This document shows positions 11,807 through 21,707 of a stretch of 64,000 bases of DNA, piece by piece. Source of the stretch: Porphyrobacter sp. AAP82 (GTDB lineage: Bacteria > Pseudomonadota > Alphaproteobacteria > Sphingomonadales > Sphingomonadaceae); contig NZ_ANFX01000016.1 in NCBI RefSeq assembly GCF_000331285.1, positions 52,844-116,843 on the forward strand. Direction: 5' to 3'. A program made the translations under genes and the position numbers. The first letter of the stretch is position 1; every line of letters begins with the position of its first letter. The notes below the pieces were generated by a model. The model made no database searches. It was not told the DNA's origin and saw only the letters and a list, made by a program, of their open reading frames with translations.

Positions 11807-12864
11807 ACGCCTACAAGCCGATGACCAGCGAAGAGGCGATGGCGCTGGCGACGCAGGACACGATGCTGACCCCGCGCTTCTACACCACCGATTTCGAGGC
11901 GCTCGACGCGATCGACGTCTCGCCCGTGCGGGCTGAATGGGACCAGCTGATTGCCGACATGGTGGGCGATCCCAACAAGCTCCACTTCAAGCACACCGAC
12001 GCCTTCAAGGGCGTGATCGAGGGGCTGGAGCCGTCGCTCAGGCAGGAATTCACCGATTTCCTCGTCAGCTCGATGACGAGCGAGTTTTCGGGCTGCGTAC
12101 TCTATGCCGAAATCGCCCGGCGCACCAGGAACCCCGACGTCAAGCAGCTGTTCCGCCTGCTCGCCCGCGACGAGAGCCGCCATGCCGGTTTCATCAACGA
12201 AAGCCTCAAGGATGCCGGCATCGGCGTCGATCTGGGCTATCTGACGAAGACCAAGAAATACACCTACTTCAAGCCCAAGTTCATCTTCTACGCGGTCTAT
12301 CTGTCGGAGAAGATCGGCTACGCGCGCTACATCACCATCTTCCGGCACCTGGCGCGCAACCCGCAATACAGGTTCCATCCGATCTTCGACTGGTTCGAGG
12401 AATGGTGCAACGACGAGTTCCGCCATGGCGAGGCCTTCGCCATGCTGCTGCGCGCGGACCCCAAGCTGCTCGAAGGCGCCAACAAGCTGTGGGTGCGCTT
12501 CTTCCTGCTGTCGGTCTACGCGACGATGTATGTGCGCGATCACAACCGCCCGGTGTTCCACGCCGCATTGGGCGTCGATCCGACCGAGTATGACTACAAG
12601 GTCTTCGCGATCACCAACCAGATCGCCCGCCAGGTCTTCCCGGTCGAGCTCGACATCGATCATCCCGCTTTCCGCCGCCAGATGGAGAAACTGCGCCTTG
12701 CCGCCGAGCGCATCGAGGATGGCAAGGCGAAGGGCGGCATCGGCGGGATGCTGGCGCGCGCCTCGGGCATGGCGGGCGCGGGCCTCGCCTTTGCCCGCAT
12801 GTATCTGATGTCGCCCAAGCCCAACGCGCTCCCCCGTTCGATCCGGCTGCAACCGGCATGGTGA
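11803..12864 (+). CDS. acsF: Aerobic Mg-protoporphyrin IX monomethyl ester oxidative cyclase
   Basis: A diiron monooxygenase that forms the isocyclic ring E of (bacterio)chlorophyll using O2, converting Mg-protoporphyrin monomethyl ester to divinyl protochlorophyllide. The protein has 353 residues. The two diiron-ligand motif groups are visible: [14 protein letters not shown]...RDESRHAGF in the first half and [14 protein letters not shown] in the second. It acts immediately after BchM. Its presence shows that bacteriochlorophyll is made under oxic conditions; the anaerobic counterpart BchE is not in the window. The start overlaps the upstream small gene by 4 bases and the end overlaps puhE by 7. 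Confidence 0.97.
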   Translation: MNAYKPMTSEEAMALATQDTMLTPRFYTTDFEALDAIDVSPVRAEWDQLIADMVGDPNKLHFKHTDAFKGVIEGLEPSLRQEFTDFLVSSMTSEFSGCVLYAEIARRTRNPDVKQLFRLLARDESRHAGFINESLKDAGIGVDLGYLTKTKKYTYFKPKFIFYAVYLSEKIGYARYITIFRHLARNPQYRFHPIFDWFEEWCNDEFRHGEAFAMLLRADPKLLEGANKLWVRFFLLSVYATMYVRDHNRPVFHAALGVDPTEYDYKVFAITNQIARQVFPVELDIDHPAFRRQMEKLRLAAERIEDGKAKGGIGGMLARASGMAGAGLAFARMYLMSPKPNALPRSIRLQPAW

Positions 12865-13655
12865 GCTGGAGCGGCCATGTTGTGCCGTTCATGGTGACGG
12901 TGGCGATCTGGTTTGTCGCGACCGGGCTGATTGCCTGGGCCGACAACCGTGAACGCGCCACCTTCTTGCGCTCATTGCTGGTGGGGAGCGTGGCGGGGAT
13001 TGCCGGGCTGCTGGTGATCCTCCTCTCCTCGCTCTCGGTCGAGGTGTGGGCGGTGTATCTGTCCTTCATTGGCGCGCTGATGGTTTGGGGGTGGCACGAA
13101 CTCTCCTTTCTGACCGGAGCCTCCGCCGGCCCGCGCCGCGGCCCCGCCGACCCCTCGCTCACCGGCCTCGCCCGCTTCCGCCAGGCCGCCGCAACCGTGA
13201 TGCACCACGAGGTCGCGCTGGCGGTGACGGCGCTGCTGCTGATCTCGCTCTCGTGGGACGTCCCCAACCAGATCGGCGCGACGGTGTTCGTGCTGATGTT
13301 CGGGATGCGGCTGATCTCGAAGATAAACCTCTTCGTCGGCGTGCCCAACTCGACCTCCGAGATGCTCCCCGACCAGCTTGCCTACCTCAAGACCTATTTC
13401 GGCCCCAACCGGCCCACACTGCTGCTTGCCGCCTCGCTCGCGGGGATCGCGGCGGTGACGGCGTGGTTCGCGCAAGTCGCGCTCGCCGCACCCGTGGGCA
13501 GCGCCGCGATGGTGGGCGCGAGCCTGCTGACCACGCTCGCGCTGCTGGGCGTGCTCGAACACCTGTTTCTCGCCCTCCCATTCCGTGACGGGATGCTGTG
13601 GGGCTGGGCCATGCCGAACAAGCGCCGCGCCGCGGCTGCGACACAACGAGATTGA
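12858..13655 (+). CDS. puhE: Photosynthetic complex assembly protein PuhE
   Basis: A polytopic membrane protein of 265 residues with about seven hydrophobic segments, of the PuhE (DUF3623) family. Members lie beside acsF in purple bacteria and influence reaction-centre/LH1 assembly and bacteriochlorophyll levels. The family signature blocks are [25 protein letters not shown], read here over residues about 65-90, and [22 protein letters not shown] at about 155-177. A basic tail ([12 protein letters not shown]) ends the protein. The start overlaps the acsF stop, and hemA follows after 29 bases. Confidence 0.92.
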   Translation: MVSWSGHVVPFMVTVAIWFVATGLIAWADNRERATFLRSLLVGSVAGIAGLLVILLSSLSVEVWAVYLSFIGALMVWGWHELSFLTGASAGPRRGPADPSLTGLARFRQAAATVMHHEVALAVTALLLISLSWDVPNQIGATVFVLMFGMRLISKINLFVGVPNSTSEMLPDQLAYLKTYFGPNRPTLLLAASLAGIAAVTAWFAQVALAAPVGSAAMVGASLLTTLALLGVLEHLFLALPFRDGMLWGWAMPNKRRAAAATQRD

Positions 13656-13684
13656 CGACAATGACGACGACAGAGGGAATGCGC

Positions 13685-14905
13685 ATGGATTTCGAAGCCT
13701 TTTTCGCAGGCGAGCTGGACGCCGTGCGCGCCGATGGCCGCTACCGGGTGTTCACCGACATCAAGCGCCATCGCGGCCGCTTCCCCCACGCCACCCGCTT
13801 CGTCGAGAACGAGACGCAGGCAGTGACCGTGTGGTGCTCGAACGATTATCTCGGCATGGGCCAGCACCCCGCGGTGCTCGAAGCGATGCACCACTGCCTC
13901 GACGAATGCGGCGCGGGCGCGGGCGGCACGCGCAACATCTCGGGCACCAACCACTACCATGTGGAACTCGAAGCCGAACTCGCCGACCTCCACGGCAAGG
14001 AAGCCGCGCTGCTGTTCACCTCCGGCTACGTCTCGAACTGGGCGGGCCTCGGCACGCTGGCAAGCAAGATCCCGGGCTGCGTCGTGTTCTCGGACGCCTT
14101 GAACCACGCCTCGATGATCGAAGGCATCCGCCACTCCCGCGCGCCCTACAAGGTGTTCCGCCACAATGATGCGGCGCACCTTGACGAGCTGCTGTCGATG
14201 TATGGCCCCGAAGTCCCCAAGCTGGTCGCCTTCGAAAGCGTCTATTCGATGGACGGCGACATCGCCCCCATCGCCGACATCCTCGACGTGTGCGAGAAGC
14301 ACGGCGCGATGAGCTATATCGACGAAGTCCACGCCGTCGGCCTCTACGGCCCGCGCGGCGGCGGGGTGGCCGAACGCGAAGGCCTGATGGACCGCATCAC
14401 CGTGATCGAAGGCACGCTCGGCAAGGCTTACGGCGTGATGGGCGGCTATATCGCGGCTTCGACCAACCTCGTCGATTTCGTGAGGAGCTTTGCCAGCGGC
14501 TTCATCTTCTCGACCGCCCTGCCCCCCGCCATCGCGGCAGGCGCAGCGGCGAGCATCCGCCACCTGAAAACCTCAAGCGCCGAGCGCGAGCTTCAGCAGA
14601 AGCGCGTGGCGCAAGTCCGCCGCGCGCTCGACATCATGGGCATCCCGCACTTGGACAACCCGAGCCATATCATCCCGGTGATGGTCGGCGACGCCAAGAA
14701 GTGCAAGATGATCAGCGACTGGCTGATGGACAACCACGGCATCTATGTGCAGCCGATCAACTATCCGACCGTCCCTGTCGGCACCGAGCGTCTGCGCGTC
14801 ACGCCCTCGCCGGTGCATTCGGATGGCGACATCGACCGGCTGATCAAGGCGCTGTCCGAGATCTGGTCGCATTGCGAACTGGCGCGGATGGAACAGGCCG
14901 CCTGA
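13685..14905 (+). CDS. hemA: 5-aminolevulinate synthase
   Basis: The pyridoxal-phosphate enzyme that condenses glycine and succinyl-CoA to 5-aminolevulinate, the entry step of tetrapyrrole synthesis in alphaproteobacteria. It feeds both haem and bacteriochlorophyll. From the ATG at 13685 it has 406 residues. The PLP lysine is K247 in [13 protein letters not shown], and the substrate motifs [19 protein letters not shown] and [12 protein letters not shown] are intact. Three in-frame ATGs (13661, 13679, 13685) exist. AGAGGGA at 13672-13678 has the best spacing to 13685. It is the last gene of the photosynthesis cluster and is followed by a strong terminator. A second ALAS elsewhere in the genome is possible but cannot be judged. 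Confidence 0.96.
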   Translation: MDFEAFFAGELDAVRADGRYRVFTDIKRHRGRFPHATRFVENETQAVTVWCSNDYLGMGQHPAVLEAMHHCLDECGAGAGGTRNISGTNHYHVELEAELADLHGKEAALLFTSGYVSNWAGLGTLASKIPGCVVFSDALNHASMIEGIRHSRAPYKVFRHNDAAHLDELLSMYGPEVPKLVAFESVYSMDGDIAPIADILDVCEKHGAMSYIDEVHAVGLYGPRGGGVAEREGLMDRITVIEGTLGKAYGVMGGYIAASTNLVDFVRSFASGFIFSTALPPAIAAGAAASIRHLKTSSAERELQQKRVAQVRRALDIMGIPHLDNPSHIIPVMVGDAKKCKMISDWLMDNHGIYVQPINYPTVPVGTERLRVTPSPVHSDGDIDRLIKALSEIWSHCELARMEQAA

Positions 14906-14950
14906 GCCTTCCCGACTGCCAGGATTACCGGCTCTCCCTTGGACGGGAGT

Positions 14951-14989
14951 GAGGGCGGCCGCCTTTGGGGGAAGGCGGCTGCCCTCTTT
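14951..14989 (+). terminator. Rho-independent terminator after hemA
   Basis: The stem pairs 14951-14965 with 14972-14986 (15 bp with one G-U pair) around a six-base G-rich loop and is followed by TTT. It separates the plus-strand photosynthesis cluster from the convergent minus-strand transporter gene that ends at 15007. On the minus strand no T-run follows, so it is mainly a plus-strand terminator. It marks the right border of the photosynthesis cluster. Confidence 0.85.
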
Positions 14990-15006
14990 GCTTGGGCGAC
15001 GCGGCG

Positions 15007-16554
15007 CTACCGCGCTTCCAGCTCGCGCAGACTGCGGCCTTGCGTTTCGCGGCCGAACCACGCGATCAGGCTGGCCGAGACCACCGTCGGCACCAGCAGC
15101 GTGACCGCCGCGCCCACCAGCGTCGGCGCAAAGCCCGCGAGCGCGGCGACCTGCACCGCGACCCCGCCGAACTTGCTGCTCCCGGCCACAAGCCCGGTTG
15201 CCCGCCCCCGTGTGCCGAGGGGATAATTCTCCGCCGTATAGGGCAGCAGCACCGCGATCGTGCCGTTGGTGCCGACAATCAGCACCGCGATGACCGCGAC
15301 CAGCAGCGGCTCCCAGCTCAGCACCGCAGGCGGCAAAAGCGCACCCACGAGGCCGATGACGGTGAGGCCGACGGTGCCCACCAGCGTCCACTTGCTGCTG
15401 CGCCGCGCGTAGAAATAGGCGGCGAGCAGGATCGTGGGCAGGGCCAGCAGCGAGGATTTGGCGAGGATCCCGCTCGCCACCGCGGCGCTGTAGCCGCGCG
15501 CCTGGAGATCGGAGGGCAGCCACAGCAGCAGCCCGAAATTGACGAAGCTCCAGCACAGCGCGGTCGTCACCAGCGCGGCGGTGATGCGGCTGTGATCGGC
15601 CGCGGCGGGTGCGTCGGTGGGGGCGGATGGCGCCCGCGGCTTGGGCACCAAGCCGAAGCGCTGCTGCATCCGCGCGAGTTCCGCCAAGCGGCCGCGTTCG
15701 GCGAGGAAGCGCGGTGTCTCGGGAATGAAGCGGGCCAAGGCGAGCAGCAGCAGCCCGCTTGGGAAGCCCTGGAGCCACAGCGCACGCCAGCCGTAGACCG
15801 GTTCGAGCACATAGGCCGCGCCGCTCGCTGCGAGGTAGCCGCCCACCAGACCCGTGCCGCCGACCAGCACCAGCACCCAGCTGCGATGGCGCGGCGGCAT
15901 GACTTCGGCAAGCAGCGTGTAGATCACCGGCAGCATTCCTCCGGCAGACACGCCCATCAGGAAGCACATCACAAGGTTCCACACGAAGGCCGGCATCGCG
16001 CCGCAAATCGCGGTCGAGACGAACAGGATGGTCGAAAGCAGGATCGAGACCCGCCGGCCATAGACATCGGCAAGCCAGCCCCACAGGAACGAGCCGACCG
16101 TCGTGCCGGTCAGCGCGACCAGCGGCAGCAGCGCGGCCTCGGTCTTGGCGATCCCGTATTCAGCGGAAAGCCCCGGCAATACGAAGCCGAGCGTCGCGGG
16201 CTTCATCACGTCGATCACGAGGCCGAGCGTCAGCACCAGCAGGGTTGCCGCGTGCCAGCGGCCGAGCGGCGTGCTGTCGGGCGCCTCGTAGTCGGTCTCC
16301 GCAGGGTCGCCGTGCTGGCCACGCCCCTTGGGCAGCGCACCGAAGCAGGCAAGCGGCACGCCCGCCGCGATCAGCGCCATGCCCAGCCACATGCCGCCAT
16401 CCATCGGCATGCCGTTGAGATGGTTGCCCATGGAATGGGCCATCGCCAGCATCGGCAAATGCAGCAACACGCCCGCGCTGATCGCCGCGCACCCCGCCCA
16501 GAAGAACGCCGCGCGCTCCCCGATGATCGATATCCGTTCCGCTGCTGTCATCAT
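15007..16554 (-). CDS. Major facilitator superfamily transporter, sugar-porter-like
   Basis: A 515-residue membrane protein with about twelve hydrophobic segments. The MFS loop signature GWLADVYGRRVSIL lies between helices 2 and 3, and PETPRFLAERGR occupies the place of the sugar-porter PESPR motif in the central loop. A substrate cannot be read from sequence. Related proteins include sugar and aromatic-acid transporters. It lies 104 bases downstream of the GH97 gene on the same strand, so a role with the starch-degradation genes is plausible, although the hairpin at 16586-16620 may separate the transcripts. Two consecutive ATG codons occur at the start. Confidence 0.8.
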   Translation of the reverse strand: MMTAAERISIIGERAAFFWAGCAAISAGVLLHLPMLAMAHSMGNHLNGMPMDGGMWLGMALIAAGVPLACFGALPKGRGQHGDPAETDYEAPDSTPLGRWHAATLLVLTLGLVIDVMKPATLGFVLPGLSAEYGIAKTEAALLPLVALTGTTVGSFLWGWLADVYGRRVSILLSTILFVSTAICGAMPAFVWNLVMCFLMGVSAGGMLPVIYTLLAEVMPPRHRSWVLVLVGGTGLVGGYLAASGAAYVLEPVYGWRALWLQGFPSGLLLLALARFIPETPRFLAERGRLAELARMQQRFGLVPKPRAPSAPTDAPAAADHSRITAALVTTALCWSFVNFGLLLWLPSDLQARGYSAAVASGILAKSSLLALPTILLAAYFYARRSSKWTLVGTVGLTVIGLVGALLPPAVLSWEPLLVAVIAVLIVGTNGTIAVLLPYTAENYPLGTRGRATGLVAGSSKFGGVAVQVAALAGFAPTLVGAAVTLLVPTVVSASLIAWFGRETQGRSLRELEAR

Positions 16555-16585
16555 GGCCGAGGCCTAGGGAGAACCTTTCGTACAG

Positions 16586-16620
16586 GCAAGCTACGCCGGC
16601 AGGGCGACTGCCGTGCTTGC
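16586..16620 (-). promoter_or_regulatory. Interrupted hairpin between the GH97 and MFS genes
   Basis: GCAAGC and CGGCAG pair with CTGCCG and GCTTGC around a GGCGA loop; the two arm parts are separated by a 5-base bulge on one side and 1 base on the other. No clear T-run follows on the minus strand. It could be an attenuator or a transcript-end processing site. Confidence 0.35.
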
Positions 16621-16658
16621 GGGGGCCGCGTGCCGACTGACTTGCCGCGCCCCCGGCC

Positions 16659-18734
16659 TCACTTCACCGGAATGAACCGCACAGCCACCCCGCCCGAAGC
16701 CGCAAGGTGCACCGCAAAGGTATCGCCGCCGGTCACCACCTTTTCCTCGATCACGATGTCATAGGGGTTGTAGTCCCAATGCGCGTGGGGCCCGTCGCGG
16801 TAGATCTGGGCGCGGTATTTCTTGCCCGGTTCGAGAAAGGAGAGCGCCAGCGACACATCGCGCGGGTTCTCGTCGGTCAGCGCGCCCAAGAACCATTCCT
16901 TGGACTTCCTGCCCTGCCGCGCCATCGCGATCCATTGGCCGACCTCGCCGTCCAAGGCGATCGACTGCTCCCAATCGGCCTCGACGTCCTTGATGAACTG
17001 GAAGGCGTCCATGCGCTTCTCGTAGTTCTCAGGAAGATCGGCGGCCATCTGCAAGGGCGAGTAGATCGTCACATAGGTCGCAAGCTGCTTGGCCAGCGTG
17101 GTCTGCGGGCGGTTCTTGGGATCGCCGCGCGGCATGTCGGGGCGAACGGGTGCGCGCTCGTTGGGCCTGAGGTCGAAGATGCCGGGGGTGTAGTCGAAGG
17201 GCCCGGCGAGCAGCGCGGTGAAGGACAGCATCGCCTCGTGCGAAGGCGGATTGGGCGGCGTGCCCCAGGCGTTGAACTCCATCCCCCGCGCGCCTTCGCG
17301 GCTCATCCAGTTGGGGTAGGTGCGCCTGAGGCCCGTGTCCTTGACCGGCTCGTGGGTGTCCATGGCGATCTGGCGCTCGGCGGCGGCCTTGATCACGGTC
17401 ATGTGGTGGTCGATCATCCGCTGGCTGTCGTAATATTCGTAGTGGCGGATGCCCTTGTCATCGACCCACACCGCATCGCCCGCGTCCGAGACATAGCCCG
17501 ACTTCACATAGTGCGAGCCGATCTTCCGCACCAGATCAAGGCCCGCGGCGAGCTGCTTTTCGTAATTGGTAAGGTTGGCCGAAGTCTCGTGGTGGACAAT
17601 CAGCTGCACGCCCTTGCTGGCGGCATATTTGCTGAGGGCCTCGATGTCGTAATCGGGATAGGCCTCGGTAAAGCTGAACACGTCGCCATTGTTGAACCAC
17701 TCGCCGTCCCAGCCCTTGTTCCAGCCTTCGACAAGGACGCCGGAGAAGCCGTGCTTGGCGGCGAAATCGATATAGCGCCGGGTCTCGGCAGTGGTCGCGC
17801 CGTGGAACTTGTTGCTCGCCCAAGTGCGGTCGTTGATGTGCATCGCCCACCAGATGCCGATGTACTTGCCGGGCTTGGCCCAGGACACGTCGCCGAGTGT
17901 ATTGGGCTCGTTCAGGTTGAGGATGATGTCGGAATTGATGAGGCCCACCGCCTTGTCGGCGATCTGGATGGTGCGCCAGGGGGAGTTGAAGGGCGCCTTG
18001 GTTTTTACCTTCGGCCCGCCCGCCCAGTTGCGCAAATTCGCCTGGAAATTGCCGGGGCGCAGCTGGTCCAAGGACATCGAGGAATAGTCGGTCAACGCCG
18101 CCTCGTGGATCGCCATGTACTTGCCGGTGACGGTGCGGAAGGTCGAAGGCGTGTGCGCATCGTCGACCTGCCCGGCGGGCGCGACGCGGTAGATATATTC
18201 GTTGCGGTTGAATTCGTCGGACGGGGTGTACCACATGGTGGTCTTCTCCCCGACGGCGAACTGGGTAAGCTCCTCGACGATGGCGAGGTCACCCTCGAGC
18301 GCGGGCTGCGCCTTCAGCTCGTAGCGGAAGCCGACGCCGGTATCAAAGGCGCGGAAGCGCACGGTGATGTCGCGCGCCGGGCCGTCCGTTTCGGTGCGGA
18401 AGGTGACGGCAAGCTCGTTGTGCTGGTCGCGCACCAGACGGCGCTCGCCCCAGGGCTGCTCCCAGCTATAGTCTTTGCTTGTGCGGGTCGAGCCGGCAAT
18501 CACCATGCCGCGCTCGAAGCCGTGATGTTCGGCAAACAGCATGCCCAGCAGCGAGGGGGCGATCACCTGCTCGCCGTCATGGGCGATTGCATAGGTCGCG
18601 CGGCCGCCATCATCGCTGACGGTGACGGTGATCCGCCCGTCGGGTGAGGCAAGGGTGAGGCTTTCGGCGGCGGCGGGCGCGGCGGCCCACATGATCGCGG
18701 CCAGCGCCACAAGGGGTTTCCAGTGCTTGGTCAT
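16659..18734 (-). CDS. Glycoside hydrolase family 97 protein (probable alpha-glucosidase)
   Basis: A 691-residue exported enzyme. A signal peptide is clear (MTKHWKPLVALAAIMWAAAPAAAES). The N-terminal beta-sandwich domain (about residues 25-290) is followed by a TIM barrel starting near GKYIGIWWAMH and a C-terminal beta domain, the GH97 layout. Conserved blocks include FSGVLVEGWNKGWDGEWF and MSREGARGMEFNAWG, which hold the glutamates typical of the inverting (SusB-like) branch. It would release glucose from maltodextrin in the periplasm. A good ribosome-binding site (GAGAGGA) precedes the ATG. It is 28 bases downstream of a GH13 gene in the same minus-strand operon. Confidence 0.93.
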   Translation of the reverse strand: MTKHWKPLVALAAIMWAAAPAAAESLTLASPDGRITVTVSDDGGRATYAIAHDGEQVIAPSLLGMLFAEHHGFERGMVIAGSTRTSKDYSWEQPWGERRLVRDQHNELAVTFRTETDGPARDITVRFRAFDTGVGFRYELKAQPALEGDLAIVEELTQFAVGEKTTMWYTPSDEFNRNEYIYRVAPAGQVDDAHTPSTFRTVTGKYMAIHEAALTDYSSMSLDQLRPGNFQANLRNWAGGPKVKTKAPFNSPWRTIQIADKAVGLINSDIILNLNEPNTLGDVSWAKPGKYIGIWWAMHINDRTWASNKFHGATTAETRRYIDFAAKHGFSGVLVEGWNKGWDGEWFNNGDVFSFTEAYPDYDIEALSKYAASKGVQLIVHHETSANLTNYEKQLAAGLDLVRKIGSHYVKSGYVSDAGDAVWVDDKGIRHYEYYDSQRMIDHHMTVIKAAAERQIAMDTHEPVKDTGLRRTYPNWMSREGARGMEFNAWGTPPNPPSHEAMLSFTALLAGPFDYTPGIFDLRPNERAPVRPDMPRGDPKNRPQTTLAKQLATYVTIYSPLQMAADLPENYEKRMDAFQFIKDVEADWEQSIALDGEVGQWIAMARQGRKSKEWFLGALTDENPRDVSLALSFLEPGKKYRAQIYRDGPHAHWDYNPYDIVIEEKVVTGGDTFAVHLAASGGVAVRFIPVK

Positions 18735-18762
18735 CTATCCTCTCCCGCGCCCATGCAGCGCC

Positions 18763-20127
18763 TCACTTGGTCTCGGTGTAAATCCGGTAGCCCCATGCGG
18801 GCAGATCGACCGTCTCGCCGCCGGCGAACAGGGCTGGCGCACCGGACAGGGCGTCGGTGTAGCTGCCGTGGTGGCGGGCGTGCCCGAAGGTCACCGCGTG
18901 CGGGCGGGGGCTGAGGTTGAAGACGGCGAAGACCCGCGTGCCCTTCTCACCCCTCGTGAAGGCATAGACATCGGCGGTCTGGCTGGTGGGCACTTCCGCC
19001 ATCGCCGCCCCGAAGCGCCCGTTGTGGAGCGCTCGCTGCGCAGTCTTGAGCGCGATCAGCTTGGCCAATAGCGGAGCGAGCCGGCCCTCCTTCCAGACGA
19101 TCGGATCGCGCTCGAAGAACTTCAGCTGGCGGTCATTGTCCGCCTCCTGACCATTGTAGACGAGGGGCAAGCCGGTGCCCACGAATGAGAGCGCGATCGC
19201 CGCCTCGTAGGCCGGGCCGTAGATGTCGCTCGCCACCGCGTCCCACGAATTCTGGTCGTGGTTTTCGGTATAGACCATGCGCATCGCCGCGCGCGGCCAG
19301 GTTTCCTGCTGTTCGTTGTAATAGCCGCGGATCGGCCCGGCGCCCTCGCCGCTCCTGACCAGCTTCTGCAGCGCCTCCTTCCACTTCCACGCATAGGTCG
19401 CATCGAAGGCGCGGGTGTGGAGATCGCGCTGCTCCCATTCGGCGAGCATGAAGACCGGTTTTATCGAGTCCAGCTCGCGCCGTGCCGTTTCCCAGAAGTC
19501 GGTGGGGACCCAGCCCGCGACATCGCAGCGGAACCCGTCCACGCCATATTCGCGCACCCAGAAGACGAGGCTCTGGGTCATGTATTGCCTGAGGCCCGGC
19601 TGGCTGTAGTCGAAGTCGGCGACGTCGCTCCAGTCGGTCCCGGCGGGGCTCATCAGCGCGCCTTCCGGGGTGCGGCTGTACCATTCGGGATGGCTCTGCG
19701 TGAGCGGATTGTCATAGGCCGAATGGTTGGCGACCCAGTCGAGGATCACCTTGAGGCCGAGCCGGTGCGCTTCATCCACGAAGGCGCGGAATTCGGCCTC
19801 GGTGCCCAGTTCCGGATTGACCGCGCGATAGTCGCGCACCGCATAGGGGCTGCCGAGCGTGCCCTTGCGGTTCGCCTCGCCGATGGGGTGGACCGGCATC
19901 AGCCAGATGATGTCGACGCCCATCGCCGCGAGGCGGGGGAGCTGTTTCTGTGCGGCCTCGAAGGTGCCTTCGGGGGTGAACTGGCGGGTGTTCATCTGGT
20001 AGAGCACCGCATCGGCCGTCCACGCGGCGTTCTCGATCCGGACGACATCGCGCGGCGCGTAATCGGGCTCCGCCAGTGCCGGGGACGCGGCAAGCGCGCC
20101 CGCCAGGAGTGCAATGGTCAACCGCAT
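18763..20127 (-). CDS. Secreted GH13 alpha-amylase family enzyme
   Basis: A 454-residue GH13 protein with signal peptide MRLTIALLAGALAASPALAE. The catalytic set of the (beta/alpha)8 barrel is complete: nucleophile D202 (DGFRCDVAGW), acid/base E230 (FMLAEWE) and stabiliser D291 (YTENHDQNSW). It probably cuts alpha-1,4-glucans in the periplasm or at the outer membrane. The ATG at 20127 overlaps the stop of the upstream permease gene (TGATG). A much longer upstream frame in the same phase is only the antisense/alternate-frame shadow of the permease. The order permease - GH13 - GH97 forms one operon. Confidence 0.93.
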   Translation of the reverse strand: MRLTIALLAGALAASPALAEPDYAPRDVVRIENAAWTADAVLYQMNTRQFTPEGTFEAAQKQLPRLAAMGVDIIWLMPVHPIGEANRKGTLGSPYAVRDYRAVNPELGTEAEFRAFVDEAHRLGLKVILDWVANHSAYDNPLTQSHPEWYSRTPEGALMSPAGTDWSDVADFDYSQPGLRQYMTQSLVFWVREYGVDGFRCDVAGWVPTDFWETARRELDSIKPVFMLAEWEQRDLHTRAFDATYAWKWKEALQKLVRSGEGAGPIRGYYNEQQETWPRAAMRMVYTENHDQNSWDAVASDIYGPAYEAAIALSFVGTGLPLVYNGQEADNDRQLKFFERDPIVWKEGRLAPLLAKLIALKTAQRALHNGRFGAAMAEVPTSQTADVYAFTRGEKGTRVFAVFNLSPRPHAVTFGHARHHGSYTDALSGAPALFAGGETVDLPAWGYRIYTETK

Positions 20128-21707
20128 CACGCTTGCTCGGCCTTCAATTGCGGCGTCCGCGCGCCCTCGCCATCGGTGACGAAGAAGGTCGCGAGCGCGG
20201 CCAGCACCATGCTCGTCGCCGAAATGGCCATCGCCCAGATCGGGTGCCCGCCGAACAGGTTGGTGAGGAGGAAGCCGAGCAGGGTCGAGGCGAGCAGCTG
20301 CGGCACGACGATGAAGATGTTGAACACCCCCATGTAAATGCCCATCTTTTCCTGCGGCACGCAGCCGGCAAGGATCGCATAGGGCATCGAGACGATCGAG
20401 GCCCAGGCGATGCCGATGCCGATCTGCGGGATCCACAGCAGCGCCGGATCGCGCACCATCAGCACCGCGGCAAAGCCCGCCGCCCCCATGAGCAGGTTGA
20501 CCCCATGCAAGCGGCAGCGGTCGATCCGCGCGGCGATCAGCACGAAGCCCAATGCGGCGGCAGCGGCAAGGCCGTTGCGCACCGATCCCATCAGGCTCCA
20601 CCAGTCGGCCCCGTCCTGATAGGCGGCGCTGACGGTGTCGGTCACCCCGAAGTGGTATTCGGTCACCCCCGGCGTACCGAAGATCCACAGCCCGAACATC
20701 CCGAACCAGCTGAAGAACTGCACCACGGCGAGCTGGCGCATGGTCTTGGGCATGGCGAAGAGATCGGTGACGACCTCCATGAAGCCGCTCTCCTCTCGGC
20801 CCTGTTTGCGGAGCGAACCGGCGAGGAGTTGCACCACGCCGAAGCCCGCGACCAGCGCGGCAAGCACATAGATGTCCTTGGCGATCTCGACGGTGCCGAG
20901 CACGGCGGGGCGCGGCTCGCTGCGGGCGAAGGCGACGAAGGCGGCGATGGCAAGGCCGGCGATCACCCACAGCACCCCGCCGCGGGTGAACTGTGCGGCG
21001 CTGCGCGGGGCGCCCCTCCCGGTGTTGCGCGGCGCCTCGGCGCGGGCGGCCTCGAAACGCGCGAGCTCTGCCGGCGAATATTCCCTGGTCGTGAACACTG
21101 TCCAGGCAACCGCCGCCAAAAGCGCCGCGCCGCCGAGGTAGAAGGACCACTGGACGGTCTGCGGGATCATGCCCTCGGGCGCTGTATTGCCGAGACCCAG
21201 CCAGTTGGTCATCACCCACGGCAAGGCGCCCGCGATCACCGCGCCCGCACCGATGAAGAAGCTCTGCATCGCATAGCCCATGGTGCGCTGGCGATCGGGC
21301 AGATTGTCGCCCACGAAGGCGCGGAACGGCTCCATCGTGATGTTGAGCGAGGCGTCCATCACCCACAGCATCCCGGCCGCGATCCACAGCGCTGAGGCAT
21401 TGGGCAAGACGAACAGCGCAAGGCTCGCCAGTAGCGCGCCGATCAGGAAGAACGGGCGACGGCGGCCGAAGCGCTCGCTCCAGGTCTTGTCGGACAGGTG
21501 GCCGATGATCGGCTGCACGATGAGACCCGTCATCGGCGCTGCGATCCACAGGATCGCCAGCTCGCCGACATCGGCGCCCAGCGTCTGGAAGATGCGGCTG
21601 ACATTGCCGTTCTGGAGTTCGAAGCCGATCTGGATTCCGAGGAACCCGAAGCTCACGTTCCAGATCTGCGCAGCGTTCAGCGCGGGCTTGTGGCCGGCTT
21701 GCGTCAT
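20127..21707 (-). CDS. MFS permease of the SLC45/MalY-like maltose-maltodextrin group
   Basis: A 526-residue membrane protein with about twelve helices. The N-terminal block FLGIQIGFELQNGNVSRIFQTLGA and the loop GHLSDKTWSERFGRRRPF are typical of the sucrose/maltose-type proton symporter branch that includes MalY of the Caulobacter mal locus. It probably carries maltose or short maltodextrins over the inner membrane after outer-membrane uptake by the TonB receptor of this locus. Two candidate starts exist: 21719 lies directly against the GGGAGAGGG site, while 21707 (MTQAGHKPALN) has usable spacing and begins where family similarity begins. It is the first gene of the minus-strand operon. Confidence 0.9.
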   Translation of the reverse strand: MTQAGHKPALNAAQIWNVSFGFLGIQIGFELQNGNVSRIFQTLGADVGELAILWIAAPMTGLIVQPIIGHLSDKTWSERFGRRRPFFLIGALLASLALFVLPNASALWIAAGMLWVMDASLNITMEPFRAFVGDNLPDRQRTMGYAMQSFFIGAGAVIAGALPWVMTNWLGLGNTAPEGMIPQTVQWSFYLGGAALLAAVAWTVFTTREYSPAELARFEAARAEAPRNTGRGAPRSAAQFTRGGVLWVIAGLAIAAFVAFARSEPRPAVLGTVEIAKDIYVLAALVAGFGVVQLLAGSLRKQGREESGFMEVVTDLFAMPKTMRQLAVVQFFSWFGMFGLWIFGTPGVTEYHFGVTDTVSAAYQDGADWWSLMGSVRNGLAAAAALGFVLIAARIDRCRLHGVNLLMGAAGFAAVLMVRDPALLWIPQIGIGIAWASIVSMPYAILAGCVPQEKMGIYMGVFNIFIVVPQLLASTLLGFLLTNLFGGHPIWAMAISATSMVLAALATFFVTDGEGARTPQLKAEQA

